Shown: piece after piece, positions 26,421 through 35,083 of the stretch
Position numbering within the stretch: the first letter of the stretch is position 1
Layout of the letters: every line of letters starts with the position of its first letter
NCBI GenBank assembly: GCA_937996625.1
Contig: CALKVA010000012.1
Coordinates: 1 to 61,509, forward strand
Source: UBA5951 sp009936885
GTDB taxonomy: Bacteria; Pseudomonadota; Alphaproteobacteria; Puniceispirillales; Puniceispirillaceae
Direction of reading: 5' to 3'
Length of the DNA stretch: 61,509 nt
Translations under genes and position numbers: made by a program
Notes under the pieces: generated by a model
The model's database searches: none
The model's input: the letters and a program-made list of their open reading frames with translations, nothing else
What the model was told of the DNA's origin: nothing

Positions 26421-27227
26421 TTAATCATTTGTTTCTTCATACTCGCTCTTTCTATTCAAAAAGCGAGCCGCTATGATTGAGAACTCATACAAAAGAATGA
26501 CTGGGATAGCCAACATTATCTGAGAGATTACGTCAGGCGGTGTTAGAATCGCAGCCGCAACAAAGGCTATTAATATAGCATATTTGCGATTTCGAGCTAG
26601 ACCTCTAGGTGTGACAATGCCAGCCTTTGTTAATAATAACAAAATAACCGGCAATTCAAATGAAACACCAAAGGCAAACATAAGCCTCATCACCAAGCTT
26701 AAATATTCACTTATTCTTGGCTCGACCTCAATCGGGAGTGTACCCTCCCCGCCAACCATTTCAAAAGATAAAAAGAATTCCCATGCAAGGGGTATCACAA
26801 GATAATAAACCATGGCTGTACCCATCGCGAACAAGATAGGCGTTGCAAGCAAAAAGGGCATAAAAGCGGAACGCTCATTTCTATATAGACCAGGCGCAAC
26901 AAACCGCCATACCTGAAGCAAAATCAGTGGAAAGGTGATAGAAATTGAAATAAAAAAGGCTACTTTGACTTGCGTGAAAAAACCCTCATGCAATCCTGTA
27001 AAAATCATTCGCCCACCGCGTTCAGCCAATATTTCAGCTAACGGAGCCTGCAACCAGAAATAAACATAATCAGCGGCGTTGAATGAGCCCTCGCCAAGGG
27101 GTCTTATAAAACAGAGCAGAAACAATGCCACAAAAGCAATTAAAATGATGCCAATACGGTTACGCAGCTCTGTTAAATGATCCATGAGAGACATGGATGC
27201 AAGCTCTTCATCCTTGTTCGATTTCAA
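26421..27227 (-). CDS. tatC: Sec-independent translocase subunit TatC
   Basis: TatC is the six-helix receptor that, with TatB, recognises twin-arginine signal peptides. The 268-residue protein begins SMSLMDHLTELRNRI, the conserved cytoplasmic N-terminus. It has FYQVWxF-like VWRFVAPGLYRNER (near 106) and FGVSFELPVILLLL (near 188). It follows tatB by 2 nt. Confidence 0.97.
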   Translation of the reverse strand: MKSNKDEELASMSLMDHLTELRNRIGIILIAFVALFLLCFIRPLGEGSFNAADYVYFWLQAPLAEILAERGGRMIFTGLHEGFFTQVKVAFFISISITFPLILLQVWRFVAPGLYRNERSAFMPFLLATPILFAMGTAMVYYLVIPLAWEFFLSFEMVGGEGTLPIEVEPRISEYLSLVMRLMFAFGVSFELPVILLLLTKAGIVTPRGLARNRKYAILIAFVAAAILTPPDVISQIMLAIPVILLYEFSIIAARFLNRKSEYEETND

Positions 27228-27229
27228 AT

Positions 27230-27580
27230 CTACCCCTCCTTCACAGAAGTGGCATCTTTGGTCTTATCATAGACTTGTTTTAAGTCTGTTTCTAATTCCT
27301 TGCCAACAGACTTCATGTCTTTGGTCATACTATCATCAAACATTTCGGAGATTTCTTCAAAGTCACCAGATTTAGCATCTTGAAGCACCTTTTTTACATC
27401 CTTTAAATCTTCATCATCCGACATTTCTTGCAAGCTTCTTGAAAACTCAGATGACATCCGACGCGCTTGTGAGGTAAATTTTGTAAAAGCACGCAAAACT
27501 TTGGGCAGATCCTTTGGTCCAACTACTAGAACCAAAACAAAAGCAACTACCAAAAATTCTTGCCATCCGAAATCAAACAT
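27230..27580 (-). CDS. tatB: Sec-independent translocase subunit TatB
   Basis: TatB works with TatC in twin-arginine signal recognition. The 116-residue protein starts MFDFGWQEFLVVAFVLVLVV, a single helix, followed by the conserved GPKDLPKVLRAF hinge and a long amphipathic, charged helix. It lies 56 nt after tatA and 2 nt before tatC. Confidence 0.95.
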   Translation of the reverse strand: MFDFGWQEFLVVAFVLVLVVGPKDLPKVLRAFTKFTSQARRMSSEFSRSLQEMSDDEDLKDVKKVLQDAKSGDFEEISEMFDDSMTKDMKSVGKELETDLKQVYDKTKDATSVKEG

Positions 27581-27636
27581 AAATTAACCTAGACCTTGAA
27601 TTTAAACAACGCTCAACCGTGCTTGGATAACGTAAC

Positions 27637-27963
27637 TTATTTCTTTGCAGCTTTTTTCTTAGACGTTTTTTTCAGGGCCGGTTTTTTTTTAGCCGTTTTC
27701 TTTGCAGCTACCGTTTTTTTGGCTCTAACAGGTGTTTTTATTGGTGCGGGCTCATCACCCTCTTCAATGTAGACTGCATCTGCCGCCTCGTCACTCTCAA
27801 CAGAGGCTTCATCAGATGCATCGCCGTCTTTCATACCTTTTTTAAAGTTCTTTAATCCCTTACCGAAATCACCCATAATACCAGAAATTTTCCCAGGCCT
27901 TGCAAATAAGATTAGTACAACTGCAAGTACCACAAGCCATTGCCAAAGACTAAATGCACCCAT
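27637..27963 (-). CDS. tatA: Sec-independent translocase subunit TatA with a long Lys/Ala tail
   Basis: TatA forms the protein-conducting assembly of the Tat pathway. The 108-residue protein has the usual N-terminal helix (about 1-20, starting MGAFSLWQWLVVLAVVLILF), the FARPGKISGIMGDFGKGL hinge and amphipathic helix. An acidic stretch (about 48-73, Asp/Glu-rich) and then a strongly basic Lys/Ala/Pro tail (about 76-108, with repeated AKK and KKTAKKK-type units) follow. The core is ordinary. The tail, which resembles eukaryotic histone H1 or bacterial H1-like proteins, is not part of typical TatA (about 70-90 aa). First gene of tatABC. Confidence 0.93.
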   Translation of the reverse strand: MGAFSLWQWLVVLAVVLILFARPGKISGIMGDFGKGLKNFKKGMKDGDASDEASVESDEAADAVYIEEGDEPAPIKTPVRAKKTVAAKKTAKKKPALKKTSKKKAAKK

Positions 27964-28163
27964 TTTGAATACTCCCTTTTAAATTTTTATTACCCATTAA
28001 ATTTTAACTTACAAATCAATTACGACGATGTGTTAATGTAAAAACTGTCTGATTAGAACACGCCCTATTGTTTATATCGTCATCGATGAATAAATTACAG
28101 AACTTTATTTCAAGGTCACGCAAATTTTAAGATAATACTATAACAAGAACAAAACAGATATTC

Positions 28164-29204
28164 TTACCTATTTTGCTCTGGAAAAATAAACACCTGTTCT
28201 GGATCAATCTCAACAAACACATTTTTTCCTGTCTCAAACCAACTTAATCCAGGAATTCGGGCATGCAAATGTAGTTCTGAGCTTCCGATAGGAACAGATA
28301 AGTGAACAAGCGAATTTTTCCCAAGAAGATGCGTTTCTACAACAGAAGCTATAGCGCCTTCTGATTTTGGGGATAAATGAAGACCTTCATGTCTTACTAC
28401 TATTTGCACTTTCGTGCCGTCCTCAAATTCATCTGCATCATACACCCCAAAAACAGTGTCAATCTTACGGTTCTGAACTGTTGCTGGTATATGATTAACT
28501 TCTCCAAAAAATTCAGCTACAAATCTATTTTTCGGACGGCAATATAAATCTATCGGCCGCCCCTGCTGCACCTCTTCCCCCTTATTCAAAACAAGAATTC
28601 TATCTGACATGAACATTGCTTCTTCAGCATCATGTGTGACCATCAAGGCAGCTGTTTTCGTGTCTCTCAAAATATGAAGCATTTGATCGCGAACGCGCTC
28701 TCTTAACCTACTATCCAAACCACTAAAAGGTTCATCTAACAAAATTATCGGCGGGTTTGGAGCCAATGCACGTGCAAGGGCAACACGTTGCTGCTGCCCG
28801 CCTGATAATTCATGAGGATATTTATCCCCAAGCTCTTCTATATCAAGCTCACGCATCAAATCAATTACGCCGCTTACATCGTGCGTAGATTTGCGAGGCA
28901 GACCAAATAGAATATTCAGCATAACAGTTAGATGGGGGAATAATGCATAAGATTGAAACACCAATCCAACCCCCCTATCTTCTGGTGATAAAACAAAGTC
29001 TGGAGATGATATTACACGGCCATCTAATTTAATCTCACCAGAATCAGGCATCTCTAACCCAGCTGCCAACCTTAGTAGTGTGGTTTTACCACAGCCTGAT
29101 GGCCCAAGTAGGGAGACAACCTCATTTGAGTGAATATCAAATGAAATATCATTGATAATTTGCGCTGTTTCATAGCGATGTGAAATATGTTCAAACGAAA
29201 TCAT
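28164..29204 (-). CDS. ABC transporter ATP-binding protein (FbpC/PotA-like)
   Basis: This 346-residue importer-type ATPase has an ABC domain (about 1-235) and a C-terminal TOBE-like regulatory domain (about 250-346). Visible motifs are Walker A LLGPSGCGKTTLLRLAAG (near 32), the Q-loop LVFQSYALFPHLTV, signature LSGGQQQRVALARAL, Walker B IILLDEPFSGLD, and the H-loop in VTHDAEEA. It most resembles ferric-iron or polyamine importer ATPases. No permease or binding-protein gene is nearby, so its partners must be encoded elsewhere. It sits between scpB and tatA, 200 nt upstream of tatA and 15 nt after scpB. Confidence 0.88.
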   Translation of the reverse strand: MISFEHISHRYETAQIINDISFDIHSNEVVSLLGPSGCGKTTLLRLAAGLEMPDSGEIKLDGRVISSPDFVLSPEDRGVGLVFQSYALFPHLTVMLNILFGLPRKSTHDVSGVIDLMRELDIEELGDKYPHELSGGQQQRVALARALAPNPPIILLDEPFSGLDSRLRERVRDQMLHILRDTKTAALMVTHDAEEAMFMSDRILVLNKGEEVQQGRPIDLYCRPKNRFVAEFFGEVNHIPATVQNRKIDTVFGVYDADEFEDGTKVQIVVRHEGLHLSPKSEGAIASVVETHLLGKNSLVHLSVPIGSSELHLHARIPGLSWFETGKNVFVEIDPEQVFIFPEQNR

Positions 29205-29219
29205 TGTGAATGCACCCGT

Positions 29220-29951
29220 TCATACCTTTTTATGTTCACTCTCATAAACTTCCTCTAATTCATCCCAACCATCTGATAAATTTTGAGCTTTCATGTCTAT
29301 TTCATCTTCTTCAAATAACAGCGCGCTATCTTGCGCGTCAATATTCTGCGACTCTATTGCTTCTAATGTATCTGGGGATAATTCTTGTTCACCTAACCCA
29401 CCAATACTCTGTCCCTTTCGAAGCAAGCCTGCTGATTTAAGCTCGTCCATACCCGGTAAATCATTCAATTCTTGTAGGCCAAAATAATCAAGAAAGGTAG
29501 TAGTGGTTCCCCAAGTAAGAGGTCTTCCTGGGGTGCGCCTACGACCGCGCGGTTTAATCCAATCTAACTCCAACAAAATATCAATCGTGCCTCTGGATAG
29601 GCTTATTCCCCTAATTTCCTCAATTTCTGCCCTTGTAATGGGTTGATGATAGGCAATAATGGAGAGAACTTCCATTGCTGCCCGTGATAGGGGGCGCTCT
29701 ACAGGGCGCTCTATATTTAACCTTGCTGCAACATCGCGATGTGTTCTGAACACATAATGGTTACCGCCAAGTTTTTGTAACTCAACACCGCTTGCATCTG
29801 AGTATCTATGTTGAATTAGTTCAATAATTTCATCTACATCAAATTCACCAATATAGGGCGTTAATTCCTGTGACGAAACAGGTTTAACAGAAGCAAATAT
29901 AAAGGCCTCTATTACCCGTGCTATTTCTAATTTACTAATTAATTCAGTCAT
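29220..29951 (-). CDS. scpB: Segregation and condensation protein B
   Basis: ScpB is a winged-helix subunit of the Smc-ScpAB condensin. From the chosen ATG it is 243 aa, starting MTELISKLEIARVIEAFIFA. The family core SIIAYHQPITRAEIEEIRG and GRPLTWGTTTTFLDYFGL are present. An acidic C-terminal extension ends the protein. The frame is open to 30047, but that segment reads through scpA in another frame; the chosen start overlaps the scpA end by only 8 nt, as expected for coupled genes. Confidence 0.93.
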   Translation of the reverse strand: MTELISKLEIARVIEAFIFASVKPVSSQELTPYIGEFDVDEIIELIQHRYSDASGVELQKLGGNHYVFRTHRDVAARLNIERPVERPLSRAAMEVLSIIAYHQPITRAEIEEIRGISLSRGTIDILLELDWIKPRGRRRTPGRPLTWGTTTTFLDYFGLQELNDLPGMDELKSAGLLRKGQSIGGLGEQELSPDTLEAIESQNIDAQDSALLFEEDEIDMKAQNLSDGWDELEEVYESEHKKV

Positions 29952-30729
29952 TTTGCTCTCTTTTTGAACGCAGCAATATAGGTGAGAATTTAGTTTCCTG
30001 TTTAATATTCGCATATCCTTCTTTAACAAGTTCAAGCGCAGCCCCAAAATGAGCCGCCACTGCAGACCTATATTGTGGCGCCTTTTTACTTATATTAGGA
30101 AGAAAACTTTCTAGTTCTGCCCATTCAGGCATAGAAGGAATTAATTCACGAAGACGAATAGCTGCTTCCTGAACAGAAAATAGCCTAGTTGCTATAACCG
30201 TTAATTTTGTTTCGTTCTCGGCCGAGCGAATATCAGCATACGCTTTTAGTAAATCATAAAGATTAGCGGTATAGGTCACCTTATCAAACATTAAAAACTG
30301 GTCTGGTATTCCACGTACAAGTCTGGATTTGTGAAGTTTGGGCAGTTGCATTAACCGTTTAGATGCGGTTTGCATAGCTTCTAAGCGAAGCAGCTGAAAC
30401 CGCAATGCATCTGTCATATCTATTACTTCGCTTGCGACTTCAGGGTCTGGCTCTGGCAGTAATAATCTGGATTTAAGATAGGCAAGCCATGCTGCCATAA
30501 CCAAATAATCTGCTGCAATTTCAAGATCTAATGTTTGCGCTGATTCAATAAATTCAAGATATTGTTCTGCAAGAGGAAGAATAGCAATGCGTGTTAGGTC
30601 AACCTTTTGCTCACGCGCCAGAGATAATAGCATATCTATGGGGCCTTCATACCCCTCTAGGTTCAAGAAAAGCGATAATTGTGACGCAGATTCGTCGCTT
30701 GATTCTAGCGTAAAGTCTCCAGTTTGCAT
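29944..30729 (-). CDS. scpA: Segregation and condensation protein A
   Basis: ScpA is the kleisin that bridges Smc heads and ScpB in bacterial condensin. The 261-residue protein begins with the family pattern LNLEGYEGPIDMLLSLAREQ (near 26) and KVDLTRIAILPLAEQYLEFI. AADYLVMAAWLAYLKSRLLLP follows at about 83. It overlaps scpB by 8 nt and shares one base with the upstream SPOR gene, so this is a tight operon. Confidence 0.95.
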   Translation of the reverse strand: MQTGDFTLESSDESASQLSLFLNLEGYEGPIDMLLSLAREQKVDLTRIAILPLAEQYLEFIESAQTLDLEIAADYLVMAAWLAYLKSRLLLPEPDPEVASEVIDMTDALRFQLLRLEAMQTASKRLMQLPKLHKSRLVRGIPDQFLMFDKVTYTANLYDLLKAYADIRSAENETKLTVIATRLFSVQEAAIRLRELIPSMPEWAELESFLPNISKKAPQYRSAVAAHFGAALELVKEGYANIKQETKFSPILLRSKREQND

Positions 30730-31622
30730 TATAGTTCTTGCCTAATTTTTCTTACAATACAATCTTGCCCAGCTGATTTTAATAAGTCACAGGTAGATAG
30801 AGCAAGTGTTTCATTAAGTGGCTGAGTGATAACCCGCCAATATATACCAGATGAGCCAGTATCAATTTTTGTTACTTCTAGAATGATACCATCTAGTCTG
30901 TTTTTATGCTTTTCCATAAGAATAGCGGCTTGTTGCTTAGCCTTTTCCTGTTTTGCGAATGCTGCTAGCTGAACCTTGTGAGTTTTTTTACCTGCGATTT
31001 GTTTTGGTGGTTCTGGCTTAGTAACAGGGGCTATAATCGGCGCATCCTTTACTTGCTTGTCTTCTATGACTTCAACTATGACTTCACCTTGTTGGCTGGT
31101 ATTATTATCATCTATTACAGAAGTAAGATTGATATGGTCCACACTTGATTTCGGCTCTATAGCTGTTTCCTGCGTTGAGTTGCTTGATGCGATTTGTGTG
31201 TTATCATTTGAATTTTCAAACAAATCATTTGGTAATTCATCTGGCAAATCATCTGCTGGTTGTGCGTTAGGCTGCTGTTGGGCTTGTACTATGTCATCCT
31301 CTATTTGAAGTGCTACTGGCGGTAATTCAGGTGCAGCATCTGGTAGTCGTAATTTTTCAGACTGGTTATCATTTTCTGAAAGACTGTCTAAAATCCCAAG
31401 AACCAGGGAATCTTGATGCGGGATTACTTTGCCTCCGCGATCTTCAGGCTTAAGTTTAAACGGCGTTTTAACTGCCTTTAAAACAGGTAACTCTTGAGTA
31501 GTGCCTGATTGCAAAGATAGCCAAAAGCCTCCACCGGCAATGCCGATCGCTAACACAATAAACCCGATTAAAACAACTGATCTGAAGGATGTTTTTTGCT
31601 TTTCTGTATCTGTCCCAGACAT
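30729..31622 (-). CDS. SPOR-domain membrane protein
   Basis: The 297-residue protein has a short cytoplasmic N-terminus and one membrane helix (about 15-34). A long low-complexity periplasmic linker rich in Asp, Gln, Asn and Pro (about 35-205) leads to a C-terminal SPOR domain (about 213-295; HKVQLAAFAKQEKAKQQAA, GIYWRVITQPL). SPOR domains bind denuded glycan at division septa, so a septal peptidoglycan role is likely. It starts 4 nt after argS and precedes scpA, an arrangement typical of alphaproteobacteria. Confidence 0.88.
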   Translation of the reverse strand: MSGTDTEKQKTSFRSVVLIGFIVLAIGIAGGGFWLSLQSGTTQELPVLKAVKTPFKLKPEDRGGKVIPHQDSLVLGILDSLSENDNQSEKLRLPDAAPELPPVALQIEDDIVQAQQQPNAQPADDLPDELPNDLFENSNDNTQIASSNSTQETAIEPKSSVDHINLTSVIDDNNTSQQGEVIVEVIEDKQVKDAPIIAPVTKPEPPKQIAGKKTHKVQLAAFAKQEKAKQQAAILMEKHKNRLDGIILEVTKIDTGSSGIYWRVITQPLNETLALSTCDLLKSAGQDCIVRKIRQEL

Positions 31623-31626
31623 GTTA

Positions 31627-33348
31627 TTACATTTCCTCTAATGCAGTTATTGAAAGCAGATTTAACCCTGATTTAAGAACCTGCGCTGTTGTTTCTACCA
31701 ATAGCATTCTTGCATGTGTTAACTCATCATCTGTATCATGAATAAATTTTAAATCGTGGTTTTCTCTACCTGCATTCCATAATCCATGAAAAACTGCTGC
31801 AAGTTCCATTAAATAAAACGCAATGCGATGTGGCTCACAGTGATGGGTTGCAGCCTCGACATGCTTAGGCCAGCTCGCAAGCTGTTTTATCACTCGAATC
31901 TCAAAAATATCTGTAAGTAAGGATAGATTAGGCGTGCCAGATGGCTTTTGGTTTTGACGAAGTACAGATTTTGCACGCGCGTGGGCATACTGAACATAAA
32001 AAACAGGGTTTTCTCTGCTTTTTTCCGTGACTTTTGCATAATCAAATTCAAGGGGTTGATCATTGCGCCGCGTCAGCATGACAAATCGCATTACATCTGC
32101 ACTAACGGCATCTATCACATCACTTAAGGTTACAAATGTACCTGCGCGTTTTGACATTTTGACAGGCTTTCCTTTATCAAGAAGTGAGACAAGACCACAT
32201 TGTTTAACCTGCAACCTATCTTGCTTGCCTGACATTGCTTGAACTGCGGCTGTCATTCTTTTTACATAACCGCTATGATCAGCGCCAAGCACGTCAATAA
32301 GCCTGCCATCTGTTCTCTCTAGCTTATCATAATGATACGCAACATCAGATGCAAAATAAGTCCAGCTATCATCTGATTTCTGGAGAGGTCTATCTACGTC
32401 ATCACCAAAATCTTTGGATCTGAATAATAATTGTTCTCTCGGCTCCCATTCTTCATCAAGCTTGCCTTTTGGGGGCTCTGGTTTGCCACGGTAAATTAAA
32501 TTATCTCTCTGAAGTTTTTGTATTGCTGAGGATACTTTGCCTTCTTTTACAAGTTGATTTTCGGAGGAATAAATATCCATCACGATACCAAGTCGTGCCA
32601 GATCCTTCCTGATAGATTGCATCATTAAATCGACAGCTATAGGACCAATTTTCTCTATAATTTCATCTCCTGAAAGCTGTTTTAAACTATCACCATAATT
32701 ATCTGCTAGATGCTGGCCTACTTCAATTAGGTAATCGCCAGGATAGAGTCCGGCGGGTATAGACTCTAATTCTTCGCCTAATGCTTCGCGATATCGAATA
32801 AAGGCAGATTGTGACAAGGTCGTAATTTGCGATCCTGCATCATTAATATAATATTCGCGTGTTACATGATAGCCGCTGAATTGCATTAAATTTGCAAGCA
32901 CATCTCCTAAAATAGCCCCTCTTGCATGTGCTGCATGTAATGGTCCTGTTGGGTTAGCAGATACAAATTCAATATTAACATTCTGACCAGAACCAATCGT
33001 GTTTTTTCCATAATCATCACCACTATTTAGGATAGAGGCGATTTCTTCTGCCCATCTTGATTTATCAAGTTTTATATTAATAAATCCAGGCCCAGCAATT
33101 TCAATTGATAAAACTGATGGCGTGTTTTGTAGCTCTTTTGCAAATAATTCTGCTAACACTTTTGGAGATTTTTTTAAGGGTTTAGCCAAAACCAATGCAG
33201 CATTAGATGCTAAATCGCCATGTGCCTCATCGCGTGGCAACTCAACAACGCATTTCGACAAATCCATATCCATGCTAAAATTGTGGCGTTCGGCAAGAAT
33301 CTGGTAACAAGACCTTATTATTTCTTCAAACTCTGCGAAAATATTCAT
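31627..33348 (-). CDS. argS: Arginine-tRNA ligase
   Basis: ArgRS charges tRNA-Arg. The 573-residue class I synthetase has the N-terminal additional domain, the HIGH-like motif ANPTGPLHAAHARGAILG (near 131), and the C-terminal DALR anticodon-binding domain. The KMSKS-like loop reads VKMSKRAGTFV (near 397). It overlaps dgt by 4 nt and is followed by the SPOR gene. Confidence 0.97.
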   Translation of the reverse strand: MNIFAEFEEIIRSCYQILAERHNFSMDMDLSKCVVELPRDEAHGDLASNAALVLAKPLKKSPKVLAELFAKELQNTPSVLSIEIAGPGFINIKLDKSRWAEEIASILNSGDDYGKNTIGSGQNVNIEFVSANPTGPLHAAHARGAILGDVLANLMQFSGYHVTREYYINDAGSQITTLSQSAFIRYREALGEELESIPAGLYPGDYLIEVGQHLADNYGDSLKQLSGDEIIEKIGPIAVDLMMQSIRKDLARLGIVMDIYSSENQLVKEGKVSSAIQKLQRDNLIYRGKPEPPKGKLDEEWEPREQLLFRSKDFGDDVDRPLQKSDDSWTYFASDVAYHYDKLERTDGRLIDVLGADHSGYVKRMTAAVQAMSGKQDRLQVKQCGLVSLLDKGKPVKMSKRAGTFVTLSDVIDAVSADVMRFVMLTRRNDQPLEFDYAKVTEKSRENPVFYVQYAHARAKSVLRQNQKPSGTPNLSLLTDIFEIRVIKQLASWPKHVEAATHHCEPHRIAFYLMELAAVFHGLWNAGRENHDLKFIHDTDDELTHARMLLVETTAQVLKSGLNLLSITALEEM

Positions 33349-34568
33349 ATTTTTTCCTTAACGGGAGATAGCACAAATAATCGGTCATGTTCCAGCATCG
33401 CTTCTCTATCTGTAAGGGAAGCAATATAATCAGCTATAATTCTAGCGTTGCTTATGTCTGCATCATCCCCAACCGGTTTTTTAATAATTTTATGTTGCCA
33501 ATAATCTGGAAGAAGAGCTGTATTTTGCAAAAATTCTGCACATAAATCCTTTAATAATTTCTGTGCTTTATTGGTCATTCTGTTCACTTTATAATGTCGC
33601 CACATATTCGTAAAAAGGAAAGATCTTATTTCAGATAATGCTTCTTTCATTACATCTGTGTGGCAAATAAGAGGATAGCCGGCACCGCGTATTTCATCTG
33701 GTGATTTTGGAGATATTTTTTCAAGTTCGAGTGATGAGTGAACCAGCAAATCATTTACAAACATAGAAATTAGACGCCTTGTAAGTTCATTTGCAAATCT
33801 ATCTGAGCGCAAATCAGGATATTCCCCTTTTATGGATGTCAGAATATTAGATATAATAGGCAAATCAGATAATTGTTTTACAGTGAATAATTCAGCGCGC
33901 AATCCATCATCAATATCATGCGATAAATAGGCGATATCATCTGATAGATTTGCAATTTGGGCTTCAGCACTAGCAAAGCTGTCTAACTTAAAATCATATA
34001 ACCCATCTAGCATCTTTAATGTTGGCCTTTGATTTTTGCTAGACACGGGGCCGTTATGTTTTGCAATACCCTCTAATGTTTCCCAAGATAAGTTTAAACC
34101 GTCAAAGGTAGCATATCGTTGCTCAATTTGACATAAAATCCGAAGCGTTTGCTCATTATGGTCAAAACCGCCAAAATTCCTCATTCCGTCTTGCAAAGCA
34201 TTCTCGCCAGCATGACCAAAGGGTGTATGTCCTAAATCATGCGCAAGAGCAATAGCCTCCGCCAAATCTTCATTTAGTCTTAAGGATCGTGCTATCGTTC
34301 TTGCTATTTGGGCTACTTCGATGGAATGGGTAAGTCGCGTTCTAAAATAATCCCCTTCATGATACACAAAGACCTGCGTTTTATATTGCAAACGCCTAAA
34401 AGCAGATGCATGGATAATTCTATCCCTATCGCGCTGAAAATCTGTTCTTTTGAAATGTGCTTGCTCTGACGATATTTTCTCTGGAAATAAGCGCGGTTTT
34501 TGCATCGATACACACGCATACGGAGCATAATTTATGAATGTCTGATCAGGATGCATAATAACTTTCAA
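33345..34568 (-). CDS. dgt: Deoxyguanosinetriphosphate triphosphohydrolase-like protein
   Basis: This 407-residue HD-domain enzyme hydrolyses dNTPs to the deoxynucleoside and triphosphate, probably shaping dNTP pools. HD metal ligands are visible in TRLTHSIEVAQIARTIARSL (near 78) and ALAHDLGHTPFGHAGENAL (near 107). The N-terminal YAPYAC...FQRDRDRIIHASAFRRLQ pattern is typical of the alphaproteobacterial dgt-like group. ATG codons at 34568 and 34556 are both possible starts. It is divergent from erpA and heads dgt-argS-SPOR-scpAB. Confidence 0.93.
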   Translation of the reverse strand: MKVIMHPDQTFINYAPYACVSMQKPRLFPEKISSEQAHFKRTDFQRDRDRIIHASAFRRLQYKTQVFVYHEGDYFRTRLTHSIEVAQIARTIARSLRLNEDLAEAIALAHDLGHTPFGHAGENALQDGMRNFGGFDHNEQTLRILCQIEQRYATFDGLNLSWETLEGIAKHNGPVSSKNQRPTLKMLDGLYDFKLDSFASAEAQIANLSDDIAYLSHDIDDGLRAELFTVKQLSDLPIISNILTSIKGEYPDLRSDRFANELTRRLISMFVNDLLVHSSLELEKISPKSPDEIRGAGYPLICHTDVMKEALSEIRSFLFTNMWRHYKVNRMTNKAQKLLKDLCAEFLQNTALLPDYWQHKIIKKPVGDDADISNARIIADYIASLTDREAMLEHDRLFVLSPVKEKI

Positions 34569-34598
34569 ATTTGTGTGATGGGTAAGTTCAAACTCCTA

Positions 34599-34622
34599 TA
34601 CTGCACGTTATACGATGCAGTA
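34599..34622. promoter_or_regulatory. Inverted repeat between dgt and erpA
   Basis: TACTGCA and TGCAGTA form a perfect 7-bp inverted repeat separated by 10 nt, midway between the two divergent genes. Shape and position suit a dimeric regulator. No regulator is recognisable from the sequence. Confidence 0.4.
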
Positions 34623-34713
34623 GGATTTAGAGCAAGTAACTACAACCTTGATTTACACGATTTAAAGAGTCATATTATAGGTATAACGTAACCTTCATAG
34701 AAATAGTGTTTTA

Positions 34714-35040
34714 ATGACCCTTTCGTTAAATCTTACACAAGCTGCAGCAAAACGGATTGCGCATTTAAGTTCGTTTGAAAATGCGTCCTATTTCAGGGTG
34801 CGTGTAGATGGTGGGGGGTGCTCAGGTTTTCAATATAAGTTTGATTTTGATAATGAAAAACAAATTGATGATATTGAAATAAGCGCTCATGGCGTTACCG
34901 TTCTGATAGATGATATGTCACAAGAATTTTTGCAGAATGCGGAGCTTGATTACGTAGAAGAATTGCTTGGGTCTTTTTTTAAGGTATCTAACCCCAACGC
35001 CACTGCTTCGTGCGGTTGCGGCACCTCTTTTTCAGTTTAA
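34714..35040 (+). CDS. erpA: A-type iron-sulfur cluster insertion protein ErpA
   Basis: ErpA delivers Fe-S clusters to apo-enzymes. The 108-residue protein shows the A-type cysteine set: Cys in GGGCSGFQYKF (near 38), then CGCG near the C-terminus (SCGCGTSFSV). Length and spacing fit the family. It is divergent from dgt, as in many alphaproteobacteria, and is followed 43 nt later by xthA. Confidence 0.94.
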   Translation: MTLSLNLTQAAAKRIAHLSSFENASYFRVRVDGGGCSGFQYKFDFDNEKQIDDIEISAHGVTVLIDDMSQEFLQNAELDYVEELLGSFFKVSNPNATASCGCGTSFSV

Positions 35041-35083
35041 TGACCCAACATCCCCTCGCCTATATAAAAGCTGGTTAAAACTA

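Noticed and set aside
29952..30047. N-terminal extension of ScpB
   Set aside because: It overlaps scpA out of frame and is not family-like; the ATG at 29951 gives the standard start.
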